Positions 1 through 7,052 of a stretch of 16,187 nucleotides of DNA are shown piece after piece (the first letter of the stretch is position 1; each line of letters begins with the position of its first letter). The translations under genes were made by a program, and so were the position numbers. The notes beneath the pieces were generated by a model that saw nothing but the letters and a program-made list of their open reading frames with translations, ran no database searches and was not told the origin of the DNA. Origin of the DNA: Moraxellaceae bacterium (GTDB lineage Bacteria; Pseudomonadota; Gammaproteobacteria; Pseudomonadales; Ketobacteraceae); assembly GCA_002402125.1 (NCBI GenBank), contig NVVG01000013.1, forward strand, positions 7,008 to 23,194, given 5' to 3'.

Positions 1-1117
1 TGGGGAGCGACCTTGTCGACAACGCAGTTAGCATAGGCGGAAGCTGGCCAAGTAACGATTCTGGTTCTATCGTCCTATTATATTGAATAGCTTTACGTGC
101 ATTAGCATGAATTTTTTCAAATCGCTGCAAAGTATCTTCTTCTTTAGTTTCAAGAGAAACTAACATTGAAGAAACGCTATTGCCCTCAAAGGTGTTTTCT
201 GTCGATTTATCCTGTAACGCTCGAGTAGACACTGGTGTCATCGCTATTAACGATTGTTCTATACTCTCATTTCGGTTTTCCATGAACTGCTTTAACGCAC
301 CCGAACAAATCGCCAATGCAACATCATTTACCGTAGCGTTTTCAAGAGAACATTTTATTTGTTTAATCTTATCAAGCGGAAGATGTACATGCGAAAGGCG
401 CCGCTCTCCACTCACGATAACATTAAGTGGCGTTCGCGGAGAGTTGAAAAAGAACGGCGGTGCAATGCCTGTTTCATTCGTACGCAATTTGACCGACCGA
501 GACACTGTTCCAGCAGCGTCTTTTGCCAACGCCAACATTCTAGCCCCTGCACCTTTTGAACTGCGAATTCTCTTTGCTAACAACGGGCGATAACCTGAAA
601 AATGCTCTGGCTTCCACGTATCTAGCGGCAGCTCTTCTGGGCAGGCGTTAAAGTCCATTAATCCCACGATTATCTCTTCACCAGCCATTCCATCAATAGC
701 GCTATGATGAATTCTAAGCATCAACGCAAAATCACCATCTTCTTTTAAACCGTCAATGAAGACAGCGTCCCAAAGCGGTTTACTTTTATCTAACGATTTA
801 CCAAATTCTGTCTCTGCAAAAATCTGAAGCTCTTCTAACGAACCATTAGACAGGTGATGACAAGAGACATGATTATCTATATCAAACTTCGGATCTTCTA
901 ACCAATAAGGTAGATCAAAATCCATCGGCATTTCTACCAGGCGGCGGCGAAACACCGGTGACGTCTGTAAACGTGATTGGATATGAGCTTTAATTCGAGA
1001 AAATGTCATCTCAGAGTCAGCAGGGTTCTGAAAAATAAAGGTTCCCCCAACAGTCATAGGAGACTTTTCAGTTTCAAGATACAGAAAACTTGCATCCAAT
1101 TGCGACAGCTGTTTCAT
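1..1117 (-). CDS. Wax ester synthase/diacylglycerol acyltransferase (WS/DGAT), 3' end outside window
   Basis: Transfers an acyl group from acyl-CoA to a fatty alcohol or diacylglycerol, making wax esters or triacylglycerol as storage lipid at the membrane/lipid-droplet surface. Seen in the translation: the family N-terminus MKQLSQLDASFLYLE followed by the 'SPMTVGG' stretch, a PLW motif (about residues 120-130), the catalytic HHxxxDG motif as HHSAIDG (residues 137-143, His138 the presumed base), and the NDVALA motif at residues 264-269. The frame is open for 372 codons to the left edge; family members are usually 450-530 residues, so roughly the last quarter is missing. The ATG at 1117 is supported by GGAG about 9 nt upstream. 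The gene stands alone after about 500 bp of non-coding DNA. Family assignment is very sure; preference for wax ester versus TAG cannot be read from sequence. Confidence 0.95.
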   Translation of the reverse strand, partial: MKQLSQLDASFLYLETEKSPMTVGGTFIFQNPADSEMTFSRIKAHIQSRLQTSPVFRRRLVEMPMDFDLPYWLEDPKFDIDNHVSCHHLSNGSLEELQIFAETEFGKSLDKSKPLWDAVFIDGLKEDGDFALMLRIHHSAIDGMAGEEIIVGLMDFNACPEELPLDTWKPEHFSGYRPLLAKRIRSSKGAGARMLALAKDAAGTVSRSVKLRTNETGIAPPFFFNSPRTPLNVIVSGERRLSHVHLPLDKIKQIKCSLENATVNDVALAICSGALKQFMENRNESIEQSLIAMTPVSTRALQDKSTENTFEGNSVSSMLVSLETKEEDTLQRFEKIHANARKAIQYNRTIEPESLLGQLPPMLTALSTRSLP

Positions 1118-1192
1118 CGTAGTTACTCCATCAAGCAAATTTAGATCAAATAGTAGGCACTTCATAACGAACAAAAGGAATCATATCACTTC

Positions 1193-1216
1193 AGTGCGCA
1201 TGTGCACACTTATAAT
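1193..1216. promoter_or_regulatory. Imperfect 18-bp palindrome abutting TATAAT, upstream of WS/DGAT
   Basis: Positions 1193-1210 form a dyad in which 7 of 9 position pairs are complementary (AGTGcGCA / TGCaCACT around a TG centre), followed directly by TATAAT at 1211-1216 on the plus strand; the complement offers TATAAG reading toward the WS/DGAT gene, whose ATG lies about 90 nt away. I could not find a good -35 box for either direction. An operator or promoter role is inference. Confidence 0.25.
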
Positions 1217-1593
1217 GTGACTATTTTAACTCCTCTCTTATAGTTTAGCTCATATTTTAGGCATGACTTGAAGAAATATCCCTATATACGGACTCACCAG
1301 CTAAATAGATACAAACCTATCGGTCAACAAGACGCAAAATATAACAGAACAAGAAAGCACTAATACCATCTATTTTACGCTCAACTGTAAACAAAACTAT
1401 GGTGTCGCTGTATATTCCGGCCACTTCCTCCATTATGTCACACCAGTAAAGTTAATCAGATTTACAGTTTCGCTTCTATTAACTTCGTCTCAATTTGGTA
1501 ACCATTCTATACAATCAGCCTGGCTTTTAGATTACCTATAAACAACTGAACAGAGGTTTTACTTTTGCTACTTGGACTTCCCTGGGTATGCTC

Positions 1594-1611
1594 GAGACTG
1601 TGCACAGTCTC
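1594..1611. repeat. Perfect 18-bp palindrome downstream of the SnoaL-like gene
   Basis: GAGACTGTGCACAGTCTC reads the same on both strands with no mismatch. It begins 11 nt beyond the stop codon of the SnoaL-like gene. As RNA it would give a 7-bp stem with a TGCA loop, but no T-run follows on either strand, so it is a poor intrinsic terminator; a dimeric-protein binding site is the alternative. It shares the core TGTGCACA with the dyad at 1193-1210. Confidence 0.6.
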
Positions 1612-1622
1612 AATAAAGGTCT

Positions 1623-2009
1623 TCAAAGTTTTTTCAATGCTTCGCCCATCACTTTATGCACGGCATTCAATGCCTTTAGAGGGCGAATCATGACTTTAAA
1701 GTCCGTGATTTTATTATCCGAATTCCAAGAAATCATATCTACGCCATTAACATGGATGCCGTCTAAATTTGTTTCAAATTCTAGAAGTGCAAACCCATCG
1801 TCATAAACTTCACGAATGTACTTAAAATGTTCGTTACACAAAGTCTGGGCAGCAACAGAAAGATACATTTTTGTAATCTCCTTACCTTCCTGAATGGTAT
1901 GAATCACAGGAGAGTGCATTCTGGCATCATCGGACAAAATCTCATCCAATAACGCAACATTTTTACTTTCTAAGAATTCATGCCATTTTTCTATCACTAT
2001 TGGAATCAA
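1623..2009 (-). CDS. SnoaL/NTF2-like protein, 128 aa, TTG start
   Basis: A small single-domain protein of the NTF2-like cone fold (SnoaL-like polyketide cyclase or epoxide hydrolase-like group), usually a ligand-binding enzyme or accessory protein. The pattern seen is typical: an N-terminal helix (IVIEKWHEFLESKNVALLDEIL), then 'DDARMHSPVIHTIQEGKE', and strands rich in aromatic and acidic residues (YDDGFALLEFETNLDGI, VDMISWNSDNKITDFKVMIRP). Start: a TAG stop lies just four codons upstream and the first possible codon is TTG at 2009, with AGGA 7 nt before it; a GTG four codons further in is the alternative. It follows the NMO-like gene by 81 nt on the same strand, so co-transcription is plausible. 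The substrate is unknown. Confidence 0.82.
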   Translation of the reverse strand: MIPIVIEKWHEFLESKNVALLDEILSDDARMHSPVIHTIQEGKEITKMYLSVAAQTLCNEHFKYIREVYDDGFALLEFETNLDGIHVNGVDMISWNSDNKITDFKVMIRPLKALNAVHKVMGEALKKL

Positions 2010-2016
2010 TAAATTA

Positions 2017-2020
2017 TCCT
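2017..2020 (-). promoter_or_regulatory. Ribosome binding site deciding a TTG start
   Basis: AGGA (minus strand) overlaps the in-frame TAG stop and sits 7 nt before the TTG at 2009. It favours that TTG over the GTG at 1997 as start of the SnoaL-like protein. Confidence 0.55.
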
Positions 2021-2090
2021 ACTCAAATATCAAATAATGGATCAACATTATATGTACAGGCTAATCATACTAATGCGTGCACAACTAACA

Positions 2091-3071
2091 CTAACCCTGT
2101 AGTTTCTTTAAAGCAGAGAGGCGCTCAAACGCCGCGTTATATTCTTTGACTAAACCCGCAACAAAATCTGCGGTAGATTGCACCGCTAAAACCGCACCAA
2201 TACCCTGACCACATCCCCAAATATCTTTCCAGGCTTTACTTCCGGCATTGCCACCTGAACCGAAATTCATTTTAGATGGATCACTTTCAGGCAAATTGTC
2301 CGGATCCAACCCTGCACTTTCAATGGAAGGTTTCAAATAGTTACCGTGAATACCCGTAAATAAATTACTATAAACAATATCATCGGCGCCACAATCAACA
2401 ATCATCTGCTTATAACCTTGTGCTGCATTGGCCTCTTTAGTGGAAATAAATGCAGATCCAATGTAACCAAGATCAGCCCCCATAGCTTGAGCAGAAAGAA
2501 TTGCATCCCCAGACGCTATTGAACCAGAGAGCAATAATGGGCCATCGAACCATGCTCGTATTTCTTGGATCAATGCTATTGGAGACAACGTGCCGGCATG
2601 CCCTCCCGCACCAGTCGCTACTGCGATAAGTCCATCAGCCCCTTTCTCAACGGCTTTTTTGGCAAATTTATTGTCTATTACATCGTGCAGAACGATGCCT
2701 CCATAAGAATGCACAGCGTCATTGAGGTCTTTACGTGCGCCCAAAGACGTTATAACAATAGGCACTTTATATTTAACACAAAGCGCTAAATCTTCTTCCA
2801 GCCGATCATTGGATCTATGCACTATTTGATTCACCGCAAATGGCGCAGCCTTGTTATCTGGGTGAGCTTGATTGTACGCATCCAGCTCATCCGTTATCTG
2901 AATCAACCACTTTTCAAACTCCCCTTCCCCCCTCGCATTCAGAGAAGGAAAAGAACCTACAACACCTGCTTTACACTGGGCGATCACAAGCTCAGGCCCG
3001 GAGATAATGAATAATGGCGCCGCTATAGCGGGCACAGATAATCGGCCTTTTAGAATTTCTGGAAGTGCCAT
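2091..3071 (-). CDS. Nitronate monooxygenase-family FMN oxidoreductase (2-nitropropane dioxygenase-like), 326 aa
   Basis: An FMN-dependent TIM-barrel enzyme of the NMO/FabK group, which oxidises alkyl nitronates or acts as an NAD(P)H-dependent flavin oxidoreductase. Seen: the N-terminal 'PAIAAPLFIISGPELVIAQCKAGVVG' type segment (flavin site), HDVIDNKFAKKAVEKGADG, the GAGGHAG motif (residues 154-160) with His158 at the position of the catalytic His of class I NMOs, the phosphate-binding stretch LLLSGSIASGDAILSAQ, GADLGYIGSAF, and WGCGQGIG near the C-terminus. Length is normal. ATG at 3071 has GAGGA 7 nt upstream. It leads a likely two-gene unit with the SnoaL-like protein and is divergent from an AraC regulator. 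The exact substrate is not known; many members annotated as NMO are NADH:quinone reductases or uncharacterised. Confidence 0.92.
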   Translation of the reverse strand: MALPEILKGRLSVPAIAAPLFIISGPELVIAQCKAGVVGSFPSLNARGEGEFEKWLIQITDELDAYNQAHPDNKAAPFAVNQIVHRSNDRLEEDLALCVKYKVPIVITSLGARKDLNDAVHSYGGIVLHDVIDNKFAKKAVEKGADGLIAVATGAGGHAGTLSPIALIQEIRAWFDGPLLLSGSIASGDAILSAQAMGADLGYIGSAFISTKEANAAQGYKQMIVDCGADDIVYSNLFTGIHGNYLKPSIESAGLDPDNLPESDPSKMNFGSGGNAGSKAWKDIWGCGQGIGAVLAVQSTADFVAGLVKEYNAAFERLSALKKLQG

Positions 3072-3178
3072 GTATATTCCTCAGTTATCATTGATTTATG
3101 CTCCTATTATGGGTCCCGCCCCCCCATGGAAGGAATGACATTCACACGCAATTTAATTGATAGTTTACAACATATCAG

Positions 3179-3218
3179 TTTGGATCAGGGCCGTGCTATA
3201 GTTCATATATGATCCAAA
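3179..3218. promoter_or_regulatory. Perfect 9-bp inverted repeat, candidate operator between NMO and AraC genes
   Basis: TTTGGATCA at 3179-3187 is exactly repeated in inverted orientation as TGATCCAAA at 3210-3218, with a 22-bp spacer (31 bp centre to centre, about three helical turns, so the half-sites face the same side of the helix). It lies in the 183-bp divergent intergenic region, 37 bp before the AraC ATG. The sequence symmetry is directly seen; binding by the adjacent AraC protein is inference. Confidence 0.5.
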
Positions 3219-3254
3219 TATAGACTAAGAACAGAGCGATAACTCCCTAAAAAT

Positions 3255-4274
3255 ATGCAATATTCGGCGAAAAATACCATATCTATCAGTATTTCCTTTG
3301 TTCATACCGCGATTTCAAAGGTCCCGTTAGAACCAGATGTTATTGATAGATTGCTATACTCTAGCCGAATACCTCGCCATCTACTTCAGGAGTCTCATAC
3401 CAGAGTATCGTTAACTCAGTATTCCAAACTTATCACTGCACTAATGATCGCCTCAGATGACGAGCTACTGGGGCATAGCAATAAACCCTTGCCCATAGGT
3501 AGCCTCTCCCTACTCACCCATTGGCTCGTTTCCGCAAATACCATGGAGCAAGTCATTAATCGTTTGGTGCGTTTTTATCAGATACTAGGGAAAGGCTTAG
3601 ATATCAAACAGCACGTTGAAAAAGAACTATTCCATATCGAAATTGGAAACATGCATCATCAACAAGATTCCGATACTTTTATTGCTGAGTTTTCTTTTTT
3701 TTGTATTCACCGCATTCTGTGCTGGCTAAGAAAGGAGATAATCCCTATTGATCAATTGTCTTTTCCGTTCCTAGAACCAAGTTACGCTAGAGACTATCGA
3801 CCCATGTTCTACGGTGCGCCCGTATCATTCGACAGTAGCCACATTAAAATGTCTTTCTCCCGTGAACTGTTAAGAAAACCTATCCAACAAAACCTTACTA
3901 GTTTGCAATCATTTCTAAAAGACCCCATAACAGAATTATTAATTCTGAACTTTAATACGGAAAACTGGGCATCAAAAGTTGGCAACGAAATAAGGGATAA
4001 ACTGGATGCGCTCCCAACTTTACCTGATTTAGCACAAATCATGAAGATCAAACCTTATACGCTGCAACGCAGACTGGCAGATGAAGGAACAACCTATCTT
4101 GCCATTAAAAACCAGATAAAACGCGATGCCGCTATCGAAATGCTGGTACAAACCAATCAATCCATTGAAGACATCAGCACCAAATTAGGATTTGCAGAAA
4201 CCAGTCCATTTACTCGCACCTTTAAGCAATGGACGGGTGTCCCACCGAGTGCCTATCGTAAATACCACATTTAA
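3255..4274 (+). CDS. AraC-family transcriptional regulator (OruR/ArgR-like), 339 aa
   Basis: A DNA-binding activator/repressor. The N-terminal two-thirds (about residues 20-210) matches the arabinose-binding-like domain of the OruR type (TRVSLTQYSKLITALMIASDDELLGH, LGSL-type 'PIGSLSLLTHWLVSANTMEQVINRLVRFYQIL'). The C-terminal about 85 residues carry the double helix-turn-helix: LPDLAQIMKIKPYTLQRRLADEG and SIEDISTKLGFAETSPFTRTFKQWTGVPPSAYRK, the second being the typical AraC signature. Length is usual for this subgroup. The ATG at 3255 has only a weak purine-rich upstream region. Divergent from the NMO-SnoaL pair, so the likely target is that pair and itself. The inducer is unknown. Confidence 0.94.
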   Translation: MQYSAKNTISISISFVHTAISKVPLEPDVIDRLLYSSRIPRHLLQESHTRVSLTQYSKLITALMIASDDELLGHSNKPLPIGSLSLLTHWLVSANTMEQVINRLVRFYQILGKGLDIKQHVEKELFHIEIGNMHHQQDSDTFIAEFSFFCIHRILCWLRKEIIPIDQLSFPFLEPSYARDYRPMFYGAPVSFDSSHIKMSFSRELLRKPIQQNLTSLQSFLKDPITELLILNFNTENWASKVGNEIRDKLDALPTLPDLAQIMKIKPYTLQRRLADEGTTYLAIKNQIKRDAAIEMLVQTNQSIEDISTKLGFAETSPFTRTFKQWTGVPPSAYRKYHI

Positions 4275-4518
4275 GACCGTCGCAGTTGTCTACGCCAAAT
4301 CTGGAAATCAGCAAAAGCACCTGCGCATATACTCACCTGACTGCCTTTACTTATTTGCAGTATATTTTAGGCGAATCACTTGCTGGCAACGTTACTCGTG
4401 TCATGCGGTTCTTTTTCCAAAAAACAGTAACATTCTGCATGCTCATTTTTAGGGGGTAGCTTCCAGTTTTTCATTAAAACATCCGATCAACTACATTCAT
4501 TAGGCTTGGTGCAATCTG

Positions 4519-5370
4519 CTATCGGATAAGATCAAGAAAATCATCGGGTGCTGGTGTCTCAAAGGTGAGACGCTTGCCGGTTTTTGATCTCATTATGCTT
4601 AGGCGCAATGCATGCAGCCCCATGCGGGGGCCATCAGTGCCATAGCGGGGATCACCAATCACCGGATATCCTAACCAGGCCAAGTGGGCACGAATTTGAT
4701 GTTGTCGTCCAGTCTCTAGTCGAACTTCAAGCAGCGCCCGATCGTTTACAGTGCGCTGAGTGCAAAAATGCGTAATGGCTTTTTTGGCTTCCGGATGTGG
4801 CCCCACATGCATCTGATACTTCTCCGCATCCATTCTCAAGGGTTGGTCAATAGTACCTTGACCTGGCTTGGGACAACCGTCAACCACCGCAAGATAGACT
4901 TTCTCCGCGCTTGACCATCCTGCATTGACTTCTTCACGTATCTCACGTGAAGTGGCAAATAACAACACACCCGAGGTATCGCGATCGAGCCGGTGTACCG
5001 GCCATAAATTTACCGCGCGTTTGGAGCGTGAAAGCTGGCTGCGAAGAATTGCAAGCGCATGGCGTTTGTTTTCATCGGCTGATGCCACAGACAATAAACC
5101 CGCTGGTTTGTTGATAGCAATAAGATCACGATCCGAATACAGAATCTCCAGCTGTAGATTTTTACCCTGCATATTCTTAGCCGCCGCCCTAATCTCAACT
5201 TCATCTTCGGCTTTTAGCGGATAATCATGCTGCCTGACAAGCTGACCGTTGACCAACACGCACCCTGTTTTCAACCGCTGTTTTATTTTGTTGCGAGCCC
5301 AGCCTTTGAGCTGAGTATTGAGGAAAGTCAGCAGACCAGTCGCCTCTCTCACACGTAATTTGTCAGACAT
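4519..5370 (-). CDS. RluA-family 23S rRNA/tRNA pseudouridine synthase with S4 domain, 283 aa
   Basis: Isomerises uridine to pseudouridine in rRNA or tRNA. Seen: an N-terminal S4 RNA-binding domain (about residues 8-62: FLNTQLKGWARNKIKQRLKTGCVLVNG), a second region starting ILYSDRDLIAINKPAGLL, the RluA catalytic motif HRLDRDTSGVLLFA with catalytic Asp129, the LETGRQHQIRAHLAWLGYPVIGDP motif and the closing 'LHALRLS' block. S4 plus catalytic domain is the RluC/RluD architecture, but target positions cannot be assigned from sequence. ATG at 5370 is preceded by AGGAG. Separated by 101 nt from the upstream GFA gene on the same strand. This gene is visibly more GC-rich than its surroundings. Confidence 0.94.
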   Translation of the reverse strand: MSDKLRVREATGLLTFLNTQLKGWARNKIKQRLKTGCVLVNGQLVRQHDYPLKAEDEVEIRAAAKNMQGKNLQLEILYSDRDLIAINKPAGLLSVASADENKRHALAILRSQLSRSKRAVNLWPVHRLDRDTSGVLLFATSREIREEVNAGWSSAEKVYLAVVDGCPKPGQGTIDQPLRMDAEKYQMHVGPHPEAKKAITHFCTQRTVNDRALLEVRLETGRQHQIRAHLAWLGYPVIGDPRYGTDGPRMGLHALRLSIMRSKTGKRLTFETPAPDDFLDLIR

Positions 5371-5471
5371 GATCTGTCATTCTCCTGCGGGGTCTTCCCG
5401 AAAAATGGCGGGAATGGGCGAACATTGAAAAGTCAGCCACCACTCATATAATGCCTGCGTTTGTTAAGCGA

Positions 5472-5834
5472 TTACTCATTTACGTACTTCCAACTTTTAG
5501 CCCCATCAAAATATCTGATCCGAATATTCTCAGTACTGGATATTTCGGCCATTCTCGCATTGATGGCGACCTGATTAGTACCATCTTTTCGTTTAGACGT
5601 GTAGTGAGTGGTGGAGCCGCAATTGTCGCACGTGTGGAATGTAAATTTCTTCTCTCCCCAGGAATATGCTATCCCTTGGGATTGATTAAGGGTCAGCTCG
5701 ACATCCTTGGCAGGATAATAGGCCCAGAGTGCGCCAATTCGGTGGCAAATCGAGCAATTACAACTGGTCAGTGACTCTGGTGGGTCCGTGGCTTTAAATT
5801 GTACATTCCCGCAGTGGCAACTGGCTTCAAACAT
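5472..5834 (-). CDS. GFA-domain (CENP-V/GFA) zinc protein, 120 aa
   Basis: Member of the glutathione-dependent formaldehyde-activating enzyme-like family, small zinc proteins with a beta-sandwich fold. All seven family cysteines are present: CHC at 6-8, CNCSIC at 25-30 (C25, C27, C30) and CDNC at 69-72, in the usual CxC ... CxCxxC ... CxxC arrangement. Many members have no proven activity on S-hydroxymethylglutathione, so only the family is claimed. The start at 5834 is supported by GGAGAG about 5 nt upstream; length is normal. It is 101 nt ahead of the pseudouridine synthase gene on the same strand and could share its transcript. Confidence 0.93.
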   Translation of the reverse strand: MFEASCHCGNVQFKATDPPESLTSCNCSICHRIGALWAYYPAKDVELTLNQSQGIAYSWGEKKFTFHTCDNCGSTTHYTSKRKDGTNQVAINARMAEISSTENIRIRYFDGAKSWKYVNE

Positions 5835-5860
5835 ACATGCTCTCCGATTCGACTCGCTTA

Positions 5861-5877
5861 ACGCTTGATTAAAGCGT
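5861..5877. promoter_or_regulatory. Small inverted repeat upstream of the GFA gene
   Basis: ACGCTT (5861-5866) and AAGCGT (5872-5877) form a perfect 6-bp dyad with a 5-nt spacer, 27 bp before the GFA start codon. It could be an operator or 5' UTR hairpin, but a 6-bp dyad is weak evidence. Confidence 0.2.
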
Positions 5878-6110
5878 GCTTTGATTGCATCGCATTAAAA
5901 TTAATTGTTCGCCCAGTGTACCAGATATTCTTGTTGACCAAAAACCAAACCCCTCGATATTTTGCCAGAAGCCCCTACTTTCGAGCCAATCGAAATTGTC
6001 TACGCCAGACCAAAAACAGCGAAGCTTATAGAGGCTATCTCCAGGTTATCCAGAGCCAAAACCAAGTTACTCTCTTAATATTTGTATACTCATGTACGTA
6101 TTAAAAGCAT

Positions 6111-6147
6111 GTTAGCAATGAGGAAAACTCTTTTCCTCATTGCTAAC
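6111..6147 (-). terminator. Perfect 17-bp hairpin overlapping the 3' end of the GST gene
   Basis: GTTAGCAATGAGGAAAA (6111-6127) is followed by CTC and then its exact reverse complement (6131-6147). As GST-strand RNA it gives a 17-bp stem with a 3-nt GAG loop, followed after three nucleotides by CUUUUAAU, a modest U-tract, so it is probably an intrinsic terminator. The stem itself encodes the last eleven residues and the stop codon of the GST. In the plus direction no T-run follows. Confidence 0.55.
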
Positions 6148-6813
6148 TAACCAACGCTCCACCTCTTTAAACTCAGACATTCGAGAAACAAGATGACTGG
6201 TACGTTTTATTTCATGAAGCTGTGAAGCCACCGCTATATCTGCCAAGGTTTTGCGATCGCCCACCAACCAATGCTTCTCATGAAGCGTTTCATTCAGTTG
6301 ATCTAACAAAAATAAGAAACGTTCCTCCACCTGTGATTTTGAATATCGCCCTATCCCTTGTGCCATCAAATTTCTTTTATATTGCACGCGCCCAAAATGA
6401 CGTACAATAAGCTTTTCATAGCTGGGCCGCCCTTCAGAAAAATACGTAGCCACCTGCTCCCAGGCATTATCGTAATTCAATCTAAAATAGAAACAATACC
6501 AATACAGCGATTCGTCTGCCCAATCCTGATATATATTCATCACTGCTTGTTGCTGACTATTCTTTGGCACTAAAGGGGTCGAATCAAACTCTTTTTCCAG
6601 ATAGGTAGCAATTTGTCGGCTGTCGGCGATTCGCTTACCATTGATATCCAAAACTGGCAATTTACCCGCGCTTGATAAGCTCGCCGCCTTAGCGACCAAA
6701 GCCCCATTATAATTCTTTACCCGATAAGCTATGTTCTTGTCATCTAATATTCGCCGAACTTTACCACAAAAAGGCGATATCGCCCATTGATGTAAAATAA
6801 CCTCTTCCTTCAT
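6112..6813 (-). CDS. Glutathione S-transferase family protein, 233 aa
   Basis: Conjugates glutathione to electrophiles or acts as a glutathione-dependent reductase/isomerase. Seen: an N-terminal thioredoxin-fold domain (about residues 4-80) with SPFCGKVR, Cys16 in the catalytic position, GKLPVL carrying the cis-Pro (53), and ADSRQIATYLE with the Asp-Ser pair (64-65) that binds the glutathione gamma-glutamyl group; then an all-helical C-terminal domain with the N-capping block HWLVGDRKTLADIAVASQL. The ATG at 6813 has GAGG 8 nt upstream. Its C-terminus (NEEKSFPHC) is coded inside a perfect hairpin. Divergent from the LysR gene (239 bp apart), which is the likely regulator. Confidence 0.9.
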   Translation of the reverse strand: MKEEVILHQWAISPFCGKVRRILDDKNIAYRVKNYNGALVAKAASLSSAGKLPVLDINGKRIADSRQIATYLEKEFDSTPLVPKNSQQQAVMNIYQDWADESLYWYCFYFRLNYDNAWEQVATYFSEGRPSYEKLIVRHFGRVQYKRNLMAQGIGRYSKSQVEERFLFLLDQLNETLHEKHWLVGDRKTLADIAVASQLHEIKRTSHLVSRMSEFKEVERWLVSNEEKSFPHC

Positions 6814-6973
6814 TTTTGATACCTCAGTTGCAATACACTAGTCTTATATTCAAGTTTTTATAGGCTGGAGATTATAGATATTCGTTACCCTGGACAAACT
6901 CTTATTTCTAGCTTATAAACAAGCAAGGCTTACGCATAAATAGCCATCTTAGAATTAAACACTGATAGCCTAG

Positions 6974-7016
6974 ATCAACCGTCAACGGCACCCATCAACT
7001 ATCTACAACAATCAAC
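6974..7016 (+). repeat. Cluster of four TCAAC pentamers upstream of the LysR gene
   Basis: TCAAC occurs at 6975, 6982, 6995 and 7012, three of them as ATCAAC. The cluster ends about 36 bp before the LysR start codon within the divergent region. Irregular spacing makes it a weak candidate for a regulatory array; it may simply be local composition. Confidence 0.2.
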
Positions 7017-7052
7017 GACAACGTAAAAGATCAGCAACATCGTGGAATACCT

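Larger units (their letters stand above)
1118..1622. other. Non-coding stretch between WS/DGAT and the SnoaL-like gene
   Basis: About 500 bp without a convincing gene on either strand; the small open frames lack ribosome binding sites and family resemblance. It holds the upstream region of the WS/DGAT gene, including an imperfect palindrome next to a TATAAT hexamer (1193-1216), and, near its other end, a perfect 18-bp palindrome (1594-1611) just past the stop codon of the SnoaL-like gene. No hairpin followed by a clear T-run was found. Confidence 0.6.

Noticed and set aside
180..593. Plus-strand open frames inside the WS/DGAT region
   Set aside because: They are antisense to a minus-strand frame carrying HHxxxDG, PLW and ND motifs; their own translations have no recognisable features.
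4192..4452. Open frame overlapping the AraC 3' end and running into the intergenic region
   Set aside because: It starts inside the AraC helix-turn-helix coding region in another frame, has no ribosome binding site and an unconvincing composition.
4286..6008. Shared 12-mer TTGTCTACGCCA at about 4287 and 5997
   Set aside because: A 12-bp match between two places is expected many times by chance in 16 kb, and the flanks do not align.
5865..6104. 79-codon plus-strand frame upstream of the GFA gene
   Set aside because: Non-ATG start without a Shine-Dalgarno, no family resemblance; more likely non-coding spacer.
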